NCBI GenBank assembly: GCA_015680685.1
Contig: MNCI01006000.1
Coordinates: 369,633-432,621 of the forward strand
Origin: Gnetum montanum
Taxonomy: Eukaryota > Streptophyta > Gnetopsida > Gnetales > Gnetaceae
DNA: 62,989 nt
Direction of reading: 5' to 3'
Shown piece by piece: positions 45,600-56,999 of the stretch (the stretch's first letter is position 1; every line of letters begins with the position of its first letter). The position numbers and the translations under genes are program-made. Below the pieces are notes generated by a model. That model worked only from the letters and a program-made list of their open reading frames with translations. It did not search any database and had not been told where the DNA came from.

Positions 45600-48000
45600 G
45601 ATCAGTAAGTTTTCTTTTGAGAACCTCAAGCTCCACGTTGACCACTTCCAACCTTTATTTGATCTCCTTGTAGAGCTTGAACTCTATCTCATAAAGGAGG
45701 AAAAGGTTGGATACTTGTTTCTCTAATTTAGTCTAGGGCCTTTATGCAGTCATCATTGCTAAGTTTGCATAGTGAAGGTTGGTAATCTTCATCTATTCAG
45801 TGTTCTACTCAATTTGCAACTTCTTTAGAAAGATCTCTAGGTGGTTGTATGTGTTGAGTCTATTAAAGATGGGCCACCATGCATGACCTCTTTGTTGGAT
45901 TTTCTGGATGGCCTCATTCACATTCACCTTGGCCAACTTGAATTCCTTCTCATTGACCTCTTTAAGAATCTTGACTTGGTTCCTATAGTGATTTTTCACT
46001 CTTTTGTACTTCAAAGATTCATTCTTTCAAGAGGTGATCTCAATTGTAGTCTTTTAGCAAAGGCTCTGAACCTCTTCCAACCTCCTTAGATCCAAGTTTG
46101 CCTTGGTAATCTATTCTTGATGTTGGTGAATGAAATCTACCATTTAATCTTTCTACTAATCAAAATTTTGCAGGTCATGGTTTTCATAGGTTAGCATCAT
46201 GTTTTCCTTACAAACTTGTGGGAGGTAATAATCAATGTTATTGGTCATAGCTTCTAATAGTGATGTCTCAAAGATTACCACCTTCTCCACATTCTTAGCC
46301 TATAAATATTTTTTTTGAAGTTGTTAAAAAACTTCATCCCTTGTGAGTTTTGATCTAAGAATGGTAGGGTTAGAGAGATGGGCTCTGTGTTCTACAACTT
46401 TGGTAGCCAACCATCAATTTTCATTAATGTCCTTCTCAAGTTATGCATTTATAATTAATAACTTACTCCTTGTATTCAATAGTTGGTACTTAGTTGCAGA
46501 TATATCTTCTAGGAGATCAAAGATCTTTGGAAGTGTTTTCTTGATTCCTAGTAGTCATTCCAACACCTCTTCATGTTGGGAAACACTCATTCTTTTACTC
46601 CTTACTTCTATTAACTCTTGCACATCTTCAATGGTAGCGATATCATGGACAAATGCAGTAGAAGCACTTAGAGCTTCTCCAACATGATCTACCACCACCT
46701 CTACTACTATCTCTTGGCCCTTATGTGGCATGACTAGGACCATCACTCCTTCAACTCTTTGAACATCATAGAGAATGCTATTGCATTCCTTGAAATTTCA
46801 AGGTATTCTTATTTTGGAATGGACATAGTAACTTCTTTAGCATTAAGGTTGGAGCAAATAGGTGTCTAGTTTCCTTATGCTAAGAACAATGGCATCATTC
46901 CATTGTCCAGCTAGATGATGGTCCTTGTGACCTCGTTTAAGTGACTCATGGTTGGAAGATAGACTAAGGATTCTACACCATCTTTGACAGCTTTTTGTTA
47001 TTAAAAATACTACTCTTTGAGCTTCCATAGTCTTTATGTAGCTACCAACATCTATAGTGTTGTCTTTGATACTGTAGGTAATGGTGGTTGTGGTTGCTTC
47101 TCTTGAAATTTTTCTGGACTTCTATCCTTCATCATCTCCACCCAAGATGTGGTAAATGCCCCACCTTTTTGATTAAACACCAAAAGGGGAGTGCCTTCAT
47201 ACCTTTCTCATTTTCTTTGAAACATTTTTCAATCTCTAGGAAAAATGAGTTATGGTAGGTTGACCAGGAAATTCCATCTTAGAGCTACACATGCCCAAGA
47301 AGAGAAGAGTATGACCTTCCTAGGCCTCATCATTGGATTTAGGTGATAGGCTGTTATTTTAAAATATGCATGCTGTACCTTAGTGAGGATACTATACTCC
47401 TTATAGTCTACTCCATATCATCATTGAACCCACTTCTTTTTAGCCTCAGGATCTACTTGGATGGAAATCTCTACCAACTTTTTCCTAGTGTTATGCAAAC
47501 TAAGAGCTTCTGTTATGGCCTCAACCAAGTAGAAGATAGTAATGTCCTTTATTTTAATAGAAGCATGTCCTTGTCAGTTGATCCAAAAGAGGTACACTTT
47601 CCCCATGTACCATTTCCCACTATTAAATAGAATGGACCATAGTGGAGACCTTTGGAGTTGTGTTCAAACCTCTTCTGGTGTAAGCTCCAGGAATGGCCTA
47701 AAGTCTAGCTCTTGTAGGATGAAGCTTTGAATATCTTTAGTCTAGACCTTCTCCAAGAATTCTTTTTTAAGTGTAACCTCCAAATTAGATCTTGTTCTTT
47801 GGGCTTCATACTGCTTGGATTAGCTTGTCTTTGTTGTAAGAATCCTTTAGACAAATTCCACCTCAGGCTCCTCTCGTAGGGGCCTGGTAGCATAAGTAGC
47901 TTTGACTGCTTGCTCTAGGGGTTGCTGTTGTTGCTACTATTACTATTGGTACCTTCCTTCTCATGTTTAGTTTTCCCTAGGCTGTGATGGTCCTTCTACT
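45600..48000 (-). pseudogene. extra ORF of the 11.9-kb element (plant-transposon-protein-like plus coiled coil)
   Basis: Read on the - strand, about 47560-47140 gives V-D-P-E-A-K-K-K-W-V and a following Y-F-K-I-T-A-Y-H-L-N-P segment. These align with F-D-P-E-T-K-R-L-W-L and Y-F-K-I-G-T-Y-Y-M-F-P of the + strand ORF at 21.9-22.1 kb. About 46014-45805 gives K-E-V-N-E-K-E-F-K-L-A-K-V-N-V, which aligns with K-E-I-N-E-K-E-I-K-I-A-K-V-D-I at about 23480. The middle is charged and coiled-coil-like with many stops. A Asn/Ser/Gly-rich stretch (GTT/ATT microsatellite) lies near 47925. The function is unknown; the position after pol is that of the env-like ORF in Athila elements. Confidence 0.7.
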
Positions 48001-50440
48001 TGTGTTCCTCTCTTGGGTGACATCTATGATTATAAACATAACTCAGGATTATATCTTAGGTATAACTTTTATTTCTTTGGATATCTTTCTTGTTTGATTA
48101 AGTTATGTTTATTAGTTAGACATTAGGATTTCATTGTTAAGTCCTTGTTTAGTGATCGTAGGCTTATGATAATATTTTATTATTATTTGATTTACGTTCT
48201 AATGAAGGTTGATTGTTGATATTATCTATTTTGATTCTTAATTTAATATTATTTTAATATCTTATTCATGGGGAGTTAAAAAAATTTCAAAAAAAATTTC
48301 TATTAGTATTTGATGTTCACATGACATAAAGTGTACCTATGGTAGCTCGAGAATCAAAGAATGGGAAAATTCGGATAAGTAGTTTGAAAGTTAGAGCACT
48401 TGGAAGATTCTTTAGCTTTGAAAAATGGTAAAAACTACTCTGGTGTTTGGAAGACATGGTGAAAAATAAGCTAAGTATCATGTGTACATATAGTATTTTT
48501 CCTATGCATCAATAGGGATGCTTCAAGTCATCCCACTATGTTGACAGGGATGTGTCGATGTAGCTATTCATAGCTATATTTGTCACTTGAAAATTGAGAA
48601 ATTTTGGGCAAGTTTAGGGTCTAAATAAGAGTTAAATAAAAGAAAAAAAATGGGAGAATTATAGCAACAACATGAAAGAGGCTATGGTTTACCACATAGA
48701 ATAAATTAGAGTACATGGGATGAGTTTTTGGAGGATATTTTGATGTAAAAATAGAGAAAAAATTGGATGTTTTAAGGCTATTGAGATAATCGAGTGTGTA
48801 ATTGGCCTATGGTTAGGGAATTTAAGTTAAAGTAAACCAAATGAGATGTAAGTGGGTCCTCCCCAAAGAAGGCGTATGCTTAATATGTCCTTGTATAACC
48901 TAATCACAAGGGATTCATAGGTGCCTAGGATGATGAATGGTTGTTTTAAGTTAAGTTCTATATCCATATGAGAAATTATCTTAGGATTATGTAGACTAGA
49001 AAAAATGACTAATTTACTATGGTATGAGGTAGTGAGGTGATAGTAGATAAAGTGAGTGAATTGTAGATAGAGAACAATGGACAGGTAATATACATCCTGG
49101 TTACACAAGATCCTTGATGAAGTATGTGATTAAGATGATCTGATACTAGTCTGTTTCAAGTCTAGACCAAGTCCATTCTGATTAAAGTAACCTTACATCA
49201 ACATATTCCTCATCTTGTATCATCAAGAGCCCATGAGAACCTCGAAGAACACCATTGCTTGAAGAGAAGAAGAAAAAGAAGAAGAAAGTAGGTAGGGTCT
49301 TATTTAGAGGGATGCTTTCAAGCATGGGTAACATGTCTTTCTAGCCTTATTACCAGTGTCTGTAGCTCATGAAATTGTCTAAGGAGTGTGCTTTGAATTT
49401 TCATTATCATTGTATTATTGTTTTTTCACTTTTTAAAATTTTTTTATGGGAACCATACTATGCAAATACATGCTTCTTTTCATGGTCAATAGTAGGAGTG
49501 ATGATATACTAGTGAGGAATCATAGACCTTAGGAAGGAAGTTTAGAAAAGAACACAATAAATATCATTGAGATCTCTACCTTTTCTATTCCCACTTGATC
49601 CTTTCCTAGTTCATTTGTTAACAAGATGACATGTTACATTTTATTTTCAATGTGAAAGAACCTGCATAGTTCCATGATGCAGACTTCCCATGGAATAGAT
49701 CAAATGGATGGATGTCATGAACTCATTACTTGATACCATCAGAAAATTGATAGACTATTAATAGAGAACATAATCGAAGGTCAAATTTGGTGTTTTGTTA
49801 ATCAATCATAAATTTGAAAGCTGCATTTAACAATTTCCAAAATTTGTAACAGATATTAAACAAAATTTGAGATTTAAATAAAATACAATGAAGATGACAC
49901 TAAATTGGTAAGATAATAATAAATAAAAAAAAGAGAAAAATTTATAAAATAACCAATAAAATATTAAGAAAATAGAAAAAATATAAAGAACATTGTAAAA
50001 CAAAAATATGAAAAATTATTTATACTCATCAAGATTTTATGATAGATTGATATCTCCCCCATGACTAAGTTGGAGAGAAGAGATTTAGAAAATGGAGCAT
50101 GCTTGTTCTTGATTAAAGGTATTAGTGTTATCTGTGGTTACTTGGAATTTCATGAATGGTTTAAGTTATTAGATGTTGACTAACATGTGCTTTTGAGGAA
50201 TTTTGGGATGTAAATTGTCATTGCCCTAGAAGGAAAACTTGAATGAATAATGTAAGATCCTTCCCATAATGTTTGAAACTTAGTTCATTCTGGCATATGC
50301 ATGAGATTCCAATGGAAGAATTTGTCTCTTGGTTTGAATGTAACTTTCCTTATCTATGCATCATGATGTTGTTTATTATGTGTCTTGTGAACTTCATTCA
50401 TCATTAGTGCTACTCTTTGATTTTTGTTTAGCACATTAAG
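48001..50440 (-). mobile_element. spacer between integrase and extra ORF, non-coding
   Basis: No domain seen. Blocks at 48841-48930 ('gtgggtcctccccaaag') and 49360-49470 ('ttgtctaagg.gtgtgct' and 'gggaaccatactatgcaaa') recur at 62057 and 62550-62630 in the element at the right end of the window. Confidence 0.6.
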
Positions 50441-50449
50441 TGTCATGAA

Positions 50450-51150
50450 TTATTCTTTTTGTGCTAGGTTAATACCTATGTTAATTTCATAGATAGTTGT
50501 AAATGTATAAAATTCAATTTGAATTGGAAGTTTGCATAACTTTCTGTACACTAAGTCATAGGAAGAGTAGCCAATATGAAGTTTCCATATTAAGATATAT
50601 GCCCAAGGGACATCATTAAGTTTGGTGCTCCAATCTTTCCTATATTTACTAATGGTTTGTATTAGAATTCTTGTGATTTTTCTATTGGTGACCTTTGCTT
50701 GACCGTTGTCTTGGGGGTGAGGTGTTGTGGGTTTATGTTCCACCCTAGGCATTGCATTAACTTGCGAAAAGTAGAACGTGTAAAATATGTTCCATTGTCT
50801 AAAATTAGTACTATGGGCACACTAAGCCTATTTTCCACTTGTTGTTGAAAAAATCTAGCTACTTTGGTAGATGTATAATCAAATATGGTTATAGCTTCGA
50901 CCCACTTGGTATGCTTGTCAATAGCAATAATAATGTAGGCTTTTCCATTGGACATGGGAGTGATGGATCTTATGAAGTTAATACCCCAAAGGTTGAAAGG
51001 GTCCAATGGTTGAATCCACTATTGGGATCTTTTAATTTGGATAGGCATTTCTCCATCTCGTTGATACCTATTGCATGAATGGAAGAAATGGTGAACATCC
51101 CTAGAGATTTTTTGCCAAAAGTATCCTTCCATGAGGATCTTTGTGGCTAT
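50450..51150 (-). pseudogene. integrase of the 11.9-kb element, third catalytic residue changed
   Basis: Order on the - strand: a zinc-binding remnant (F-H-S-C-N-R-Y at about 51075, where the family has C-D-x-C), then D-P-F-N-L-W-G-I-N-F, I-D-K-H-T-K-W-V-E-A and L-D-N-G-T-Y-F-T, and in another frame H-P-Q-D-N-G-Q-A-K-V-T-N-R. The two Asp of the D-D-E triad positions are I-N/D-F changed and L-D-N-G kept, and the Glu expected in Q-V-E-V is Lys. The downstream R-K-D-W-S-T-K-L and W-A-Y segments are typical of Athila/Tat integrases. One frame change lies near 50700. Confidence 0.88.
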
Positions 51151-51525
51151 CCTCCTTTCTTTGGTATAATAATGAGTGGACTTATCCACTCATGATCTGC
51201 CACATGATAGGTGAATCCTATCATAAGAAGCTTTTTAACTTTGTTTTTGATAACTTATTTTAGCTTTAGATTCAGCCTTCTTTGTGGTTACCTTTTGGGT
51301 TTGATGGTGGAGTCTGTATAGATTTGTTGCTAACATATGTTTGGATCTATTTCTATGAATTCATCATATGACCAAGTAAATGTTGTTTCTCATTTGTTCA
51401 TAACTTTTAGTAGTCTTTCTTTTTGTTCTTTAGTGAGATTGGCATTGAAGATCACTAGCATGCCATTATTAAGAAATACATACTCCAGGGTTGTTAGTAA
51501 GGACTTGAATTCAAGGGATTCCTGT
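51150..51525 (-). pseudogene. reverse transcriptase N-terminus only
   Basis: It reads L-E-Y-V-F-L-N-N-G, then L-T-K-E-Q-K-E-R-L-L-K-V, I-D-P-N-I-C, P-Q-R-R-L-N and W-I-S-P-L-I-I-I-P-K-K-G-G. These are the characteristic first 130 or so residues of an Athila/Tat RT. The sequence then passes directly to the zinc-binding end that precedes integrase, so the palm (with its Asp pair), thumb and RNase H, about 1.5-2 kb, are absent. Confidence 0.85.
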
Positions 51526-51849
51526 AAAACGTTTTTATGGATTTTCAACTCTTCCCAATCCATTTATGCTTCTTTATAAAATACTTGATTCTAAATTTGC
51601 TCCATTTCATTCATCTTATTAATATAAGCACTAGTGAGAAGCTCACCTAGTTCCATGCACATTGTTGAACTAGAGTTATCATCTATTGTTAGCCATTGGG
51701 TACATTCTTGTTTTGTGGCTATTGCATATAGGCATCTTTGGATGTTTGACATTTTGGCATAATTTTTTCATGTTGTGATGGAGGTTTCTTTCATCACCTA
51801 TATATTCTACATATAATGGCACATTTTGTCACTATACATGATGCATGAA

Positions 51850-52200
51850 ATCCTATTCTTCTCCACTTTTCCAAAATCATTGTCCTTGAAGATTTCTAAG
51901 GAGAGGTCTATGATCCCTGGCTTGGCATCAATTATGCTCAAGCAAGTCCTTCCCATGATAATAGCGAAGTTCCCCTTACAATTATCTGCATGGATTATGA
52001 TGGAAATCCACTAAATAGGACCAATAAAAAATGGTCATAATATCCTTCACTAATCCCAAGAAAATAGTGATGAATTGATTAGCAAGATTTAATCTAATAT
52101 TACAGTTTTAAATGTTGGTGGGTTTCAAGTTTTATACATCTCTTGGAAGATTAAGTTTCTCCTAGAGCCTTAGTCAAGTAGAGCTTTACATAAGTCATTT
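51850..52200 (-). pseudogene. aspartic protease of the 11.9-kb element
   Basis: K-A-L-L-D-x-G at about 52180 corresponds to the active-site A-L-x-D-L-G-A-S of Athila/Tat proteases, with a stop after the Asp. I-I-M-G-R-T-C-L-S at about 51950 corresponds to the I-x-L-G-R-P-F-L block near the end of the domain. Confidence 0.7.
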
Positions 52201-52899
52201 CCTATAATTTGTAAGTAGATTAGAGGACTTCAAGGATCAAATCTTTTCTTAAAAAGGAATCTTACTTTTATCCAGTTGGTAATTGCATGAGGTAACATGA
52301 TAGTACATACATTTTGAAACTTTTGGTTTGAAGGTGACACGTTGGTAATTTCTAAAGTCGTTTATGTAGGATAAGCAACCACAAATATTTACGAGGATTT
52401 AGGTGGACTATTGGATCTAAAGAATGTACTTTTCTTAGGCTTATGCTTGAAATCACTCAAATTGCAATTTGGTTATAAGTTCACGACCCTCGTTGCATTG
52501 CGTTGTTAAGGTTGTGGTGGAATTTCACCTTGCATAGGCATTGTAGGTAGTAAAGAAGTGGAATTGGAAGATGTAGTATGAGAGGATGGATAATGAGGAG
52601 GATAAGTAGAAGGAGATTTGGTTTGTGAAGTGGACATTCTATAATATTCAAGTGGATAATATTAATGGGAGAAGGAAGCATGGCTTATAGAGCCATGAGG
52701 AACCATATGGGTCTAGTTAATAATAAGGGTATTACAATCTTGGTGCTGGCATTCCCCATAATTTTGGGTTTTTCCATTGATAATAATGATCTTGCGGTTG
52801 AGGTGGTGCTCCACTTGGATGTTATTGTGGTTGGTGGAATTGCTATCGATAATTATCTTATGGATAAGGTAATCTCTTAAGTGGTTGTTTTTTTACAAA

Positions 52900-54400
52900 C
52901 TTTGGATTTAAAGCATATATCCCAAATTCTGGTAAGTGTGACAACACATGACCACATTCCTTGGGATGTTCATATTGGCATGTCACATTCTTCTTCATCT
53001 ATTTTAGAATTTATAACCTCATCAATCACTACAACCTTACCTTTTTGCTAATAATAGTCCTTGCCTGTATCCTTTCTCCTCATTTCCCCATCTCAATTTT
53101 CTTTCTCTATTTTTTGCTCCACAATATTTAGAGCTTTTTTGAACTTCTCATTCAAGAAGTCTCATATTTTATCTACCTTGGTTGATATTTCTGTTACACA
53201 TCTTTGGATCGACAAGTTTTTCCTCTATACCACTTTGTCTAGTGATGCTTCCTTCTTAGAATCATAGAAATGTATCTCCTTTTTGCAAATGGAAAGATCT
53301 TTGTTGTACTATGTTGTACTTTCTCTCTTTTTAATTTCTCTTTCTTCTTTGATCACTTGATTAATGAGCCTTTGGATCCGATGGACCCTCATCTCTAACA
53401 ATCTTCCTTGGGCATAAATCCCAAGAGTCTCTTTGGATTTGTTTTTGAGTCTATCTATTGCATGGCAAAGCTATTCCCTTTGAGAAAAACAATGGCCTAA
53501 GAATTGATGTAAAAGAGATTAATAACTAACCAAGGCTACATCAAGGGATTCATGTTTTCCTTGTTTCTATCCTTGGATTTATTTTCTCACATTAGACACC
53601 TTGGAGTACATTTGATACTTTTTGTTAAACAACTCCAGCATTCTACTCCATTTGCAAATAGATTTTGGCTCCAAGGAATTGTACCAACTTTTAGATTCTT
53701 TGATAAGTATCATGGGAAATAGTTTAAATATTTACCATTCATTTCAATATTCTATGAGGCATAGACATCATGAAAGGCTTGTAAATGATATTGCGGATCA
53801 GCATTATACCCTCCTTTAAATTTAGAAATGTTGTTCATATCAAGTTATTTTGATTTAGTTAAACCTTTGATGCTTGGTAGGATTATGGAGTGATTCTAAA
53901 ATATTGATCATGCTTCTTGTAGTAAGTAGTGGTTTATCATAGTCATTATATTCATGGTGATCCTTATCATGGTCATGTCTCTTATGATGTGACCTACTAT
54001 GCCTCTTCCTAGATCATGCTCACCTTCTTCTTACTATTGACTATGATCTCTTCTCCCATCTCTATGATGGGACCTTTGAACATCTACATTTTAATCTCAA
54101 TCATTCTTCCTTCAATCATGGTCACTATTCCTTCTGTTAGAGTTTGATGATGAGGAGGATGGTGAAGGTGGAGGACTAGAAGAATGGTTTCGACTTGCAC
54201 TTCTTCTTTTGATCCCTTAATTGTTCTTTTGATGAACAATTCAAAGATCTTGACCTTGAGATTATTTTGGTTCTATAACTAGTTCTCCTCTTATCTTGAT
54301 TATCTACTAAGGTTGATTACAAGCATTAGTGAGTTTTATCTCCCTCATCAAAAGGAGGAGGACATTGATGTTGAGATTGCCCTAATAGAAATTCAGGGTC
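52900..54400 (-). pseudogene. gag of the 11.9-kb element
   Basis: W-Y-N-S-L-E-P-K-S-I-C-K-W at about 53680 and L-F-N-K-K-Y at about 53635 match the retrotransposon gag core (W-F-x-x-L-x-P-x-S-I-x-x-W ... F-x-x-x-F). The part up to about 53390 continues with frame-consistent charged sequence. A possible half zinc knuckle (C-Q-Y-E-H-P-K-E-C) lies near 52960. Many stops. Confidence 0.75.
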
Positions 54401-54948
54401 CTCCTATGATTACTGAAATAGTGAGATTGAGATATTTTTGCCCTTAGAGGCTTCATATCATGTCTCCATGTATTAATATTTCCCAAGCTAGGCCTCTATT
54501 AGCTGATAATATTTAGTGAGGTGCTCTATTACTTGGTAATCTAGGCCGATTGGTTCAAGCCCTGGTTTCATGAGAGCTACCATGAGCATTGAAGAAACAA
54601 AACGATTGGGAGGTAACACAATGTTGCTCTCAAAATCCATCCAACATAGTTTTTCATCTTGATGGAGGATGAAATCAAAGTCTAGATAATAGGGATCTAG
54701 ATGTACATAAATAACCTTCAGTTATTGAGGTGTCTCACTAGCATTCCTTCTAGTTCTATCATGTTGCTGGTTAGATTTATCAACAAGTAGTATCATTCCT
54801 GTGAGAAGAAGACATCTTAGTTAATTTTGATATAGTATGCCTTTGATAAAATATTATTATTATTTTTATGAAAGATGATACGTTATTTACCTTTTACAAT
54901 GACTTTGTATGATTTTACTATATAATAATACTTAGCACACTTATCTAA
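54401..54948 (-). other. leader between primer site and gag, no domain seen
   Basis: Untranslated leader or decayed gag N-terminus of the 11.9-kb element. Confidence 0.4.
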
Positions 54949-54973
54949 AATAAAGTCCCCAAAAATAGCCTAA
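54949..54973 (-). promoter_or_regulatory. degraded primer binding site (tRNA-Asp type)
   Basis: Reading the - strand from the LTR end gives 'ttaggctatttttggggac'. The GGGGA core and spacing match the tRNA-Asp primer site; most other differences are C to T. Confidence 0.5.
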
Positions 54974-55845
54974 TGATGAGCAACAGATATTTTGTATGCC
55001 TAATCATATGAGTCACTAGCATGTACACATGTTCCAATAGAATTCCATGTACTCTATTTACCTAATGGCCTATATCCTTAGATGGTGAAAAGCGTGGTTT
55101 ACTAATCATTGTCTTTCCAATCAACACTTGTATTAATCTATTAGTATGTTTAAGTGTGAATAAGGTGTAAGATATTCATTTTTCTAATTTTTATTATTTT
55201 TTGTGTCTAAAAAATGATTAAATAAAGGAGGGTTTAATATTTAAATTAACTAATAAATAACTAAAATATCCTAAACATGGAGCATCCATTCCAACTTTCC
55301 ATACATATCTTAAATGTATATCAACACTACTAGGTTATCAAGTATCTATTGCTAGGTGTAGCAGGCATTCACTGCTAGGATTAATAAGAGTTAATATATC
55401 ATGCCCAAAGTGATCATATTCATGTTCATTATCAATTATAGTATTAAATTTTTATTAATGAGAAAGTAAATTACATTCAAAGTAAATTATTCGAAAGTAA
55501 AGTTAAACTTATCCAAGTATTGGAATTAATGGAATAAATCTTGATTTTATTATCATTCATGCAATTGTGTTCATGTACATATTAAACTCAAATAAAATGT
55601 TGTACAATCAATTCGATTCATGTTGCAAGCACTCAAAGGAAAAAGTTTACTAACCTTGAAAAAAAGAAAATACAAGAGTCTGGCTAAGGAAATAACCCAA
55701 TGATGCCATAAATGTGATGGTTGTGTGCATTTATATAGGCAATGATTGCATCAGCATTGATGCACATGTGCCAATGCATCCTGAGATGTGTTAATGGAGA
55801 TGTATCAATGGGCATCAATGTAGTAATTTTATTGATGTTTCATCA
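54974..55845 (-). repeat. 5' LTR of the 11.9-kb element
   Basis: 872 bp; plus-strand left end TGATGAGCAAC, right end TTTCATCA. TATA-like at 55729-55736. Similar to the 3' LTR throughout, including 'ccttagatggtgaaaagc' and the 'gatgcatc' repeats near the right end. Confidence 0.88.
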
Positions 55846-55850
55846 ATAGC

Positions 55851-56999
55851 CATGGGTAGGGATAAGCAAGAGATTATCTTACACAATCATATTTGTAGTC
55901 AAGTGATCTAGGAATAGGTTAAACATGAGAGAGACTTTGCATGGTTATTGGTCCAACCACTTATTCTGATGTTGCTTCAACAATTACATGATTAGATTGG
56001 AATGGTAGAAATACCAATTGTATAGATTGAAGAGCTTGGAATAGCATCACTCTTCACATTACCTCTTCCTCTTCATTTTTTCTAAAGATTTTTCTTTTTC
56101 ACTTCTCTTTTTTTCATCTTTTTTTCATTTCATCAATTTTCATCATTTTTCATTTCATGAGAAGAGGGTTTTCAAATGATGCATGAGAACTATGGGAATT
56201 ATTAAAGTGTTATATTATGACTTGGAGTCTTCAACTTACACAATCATGAGAGTTTCTCCCTCATTGCATGACATGCACAAGTCCATAAAATCATGAATCT
56301 CTACTAACTAAGATGGTCAATCATGATAAGCACATTCATCTTAGTCCAACCACACCAATTAGACTTAACTAGTGATCATATAAATCCTCAATGATACATC
56401 CTTTTCTTGACAATGACTAAGCACTCATCTAGGATTCTAGAGCTCATATCCTATGGTATGGATCCACCACCTACCCATGGTTCTAGTAATATTAGCTTTA
56501 ACAAATTACATTTAAAGTCCAAGATCCCTACTAAATTTGATCCTACTTAATTAGTGATGAATAAAGAAAAAGTAAGTGGATATATTCTATCATGTGGGCA
56601 TTCCATCAATCAAGGCTCTACTTTGGAATTATTTAGTACTCTCACATCATCATCACATTTGTAACTCATCCATCCATAATTGACTTATTTGTTGAGCATT
56701 AATAAAGCACATTAATTAATTTTTGTAGGTTTACAAAAAATACATTTAAAAAATATAGAAAATTAAAATTGATTAATTGTTAATATCAAAAATAAATACA
56801 CACAAACAATCATTCTAAAGAAATATCAAACCAAAATTGATAAATCTATATGCTCAGAAATGTGCACACAAACTCACACCAAACCAAAAGAATATGAAAT
56901 TGAGAGAATGATATATCGTTAGTTTAAAAAACATATGTACACCAAAATACACAAAAAACTAATAAATCATACTATAGAACCAAAGATATTACGTGGAAG
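55851..56999. other. no gene seen; CT-rich stretch at 56086-56165
   Basis: Likely internal sequence of the older element that received the 11.9-kb insertion. 56086-56165 is strongly pyrimidine-biased with 'ttttcattt' repeats. Confidence 0.4.

Larger units (their letters stand above)
43960..55850 (-). mobile_element. complete 11.9-kb Ty3/gypsy element (43965-55845), Tat/Athila-like, TSD ATAGC
   Basis: LTRs at 54974-55845 (5') and 43965-44841 (3') are alike along their length. ATAGC is duplicated at 43960-43964 and 55846-55850. Reading right to left: primer site, gag, protease, N-terminus of reverse transcriptase, integrase, spacer, extra ORF, purine tract, 3' LTR. The order fits an Athila/Tat element with an additional ORF after pol. 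All ORFs carry stops, the RT core and RNase H are missing, and the integrase is mutated, so the copy is dead. Confidence 0.93.

Noticed and set aside
51337-51579. 80-codon open frame on the + strand
   Set aside because: It is the reverse of the reverse transcriptase N-terminus, which is clearly coded on the - strand.
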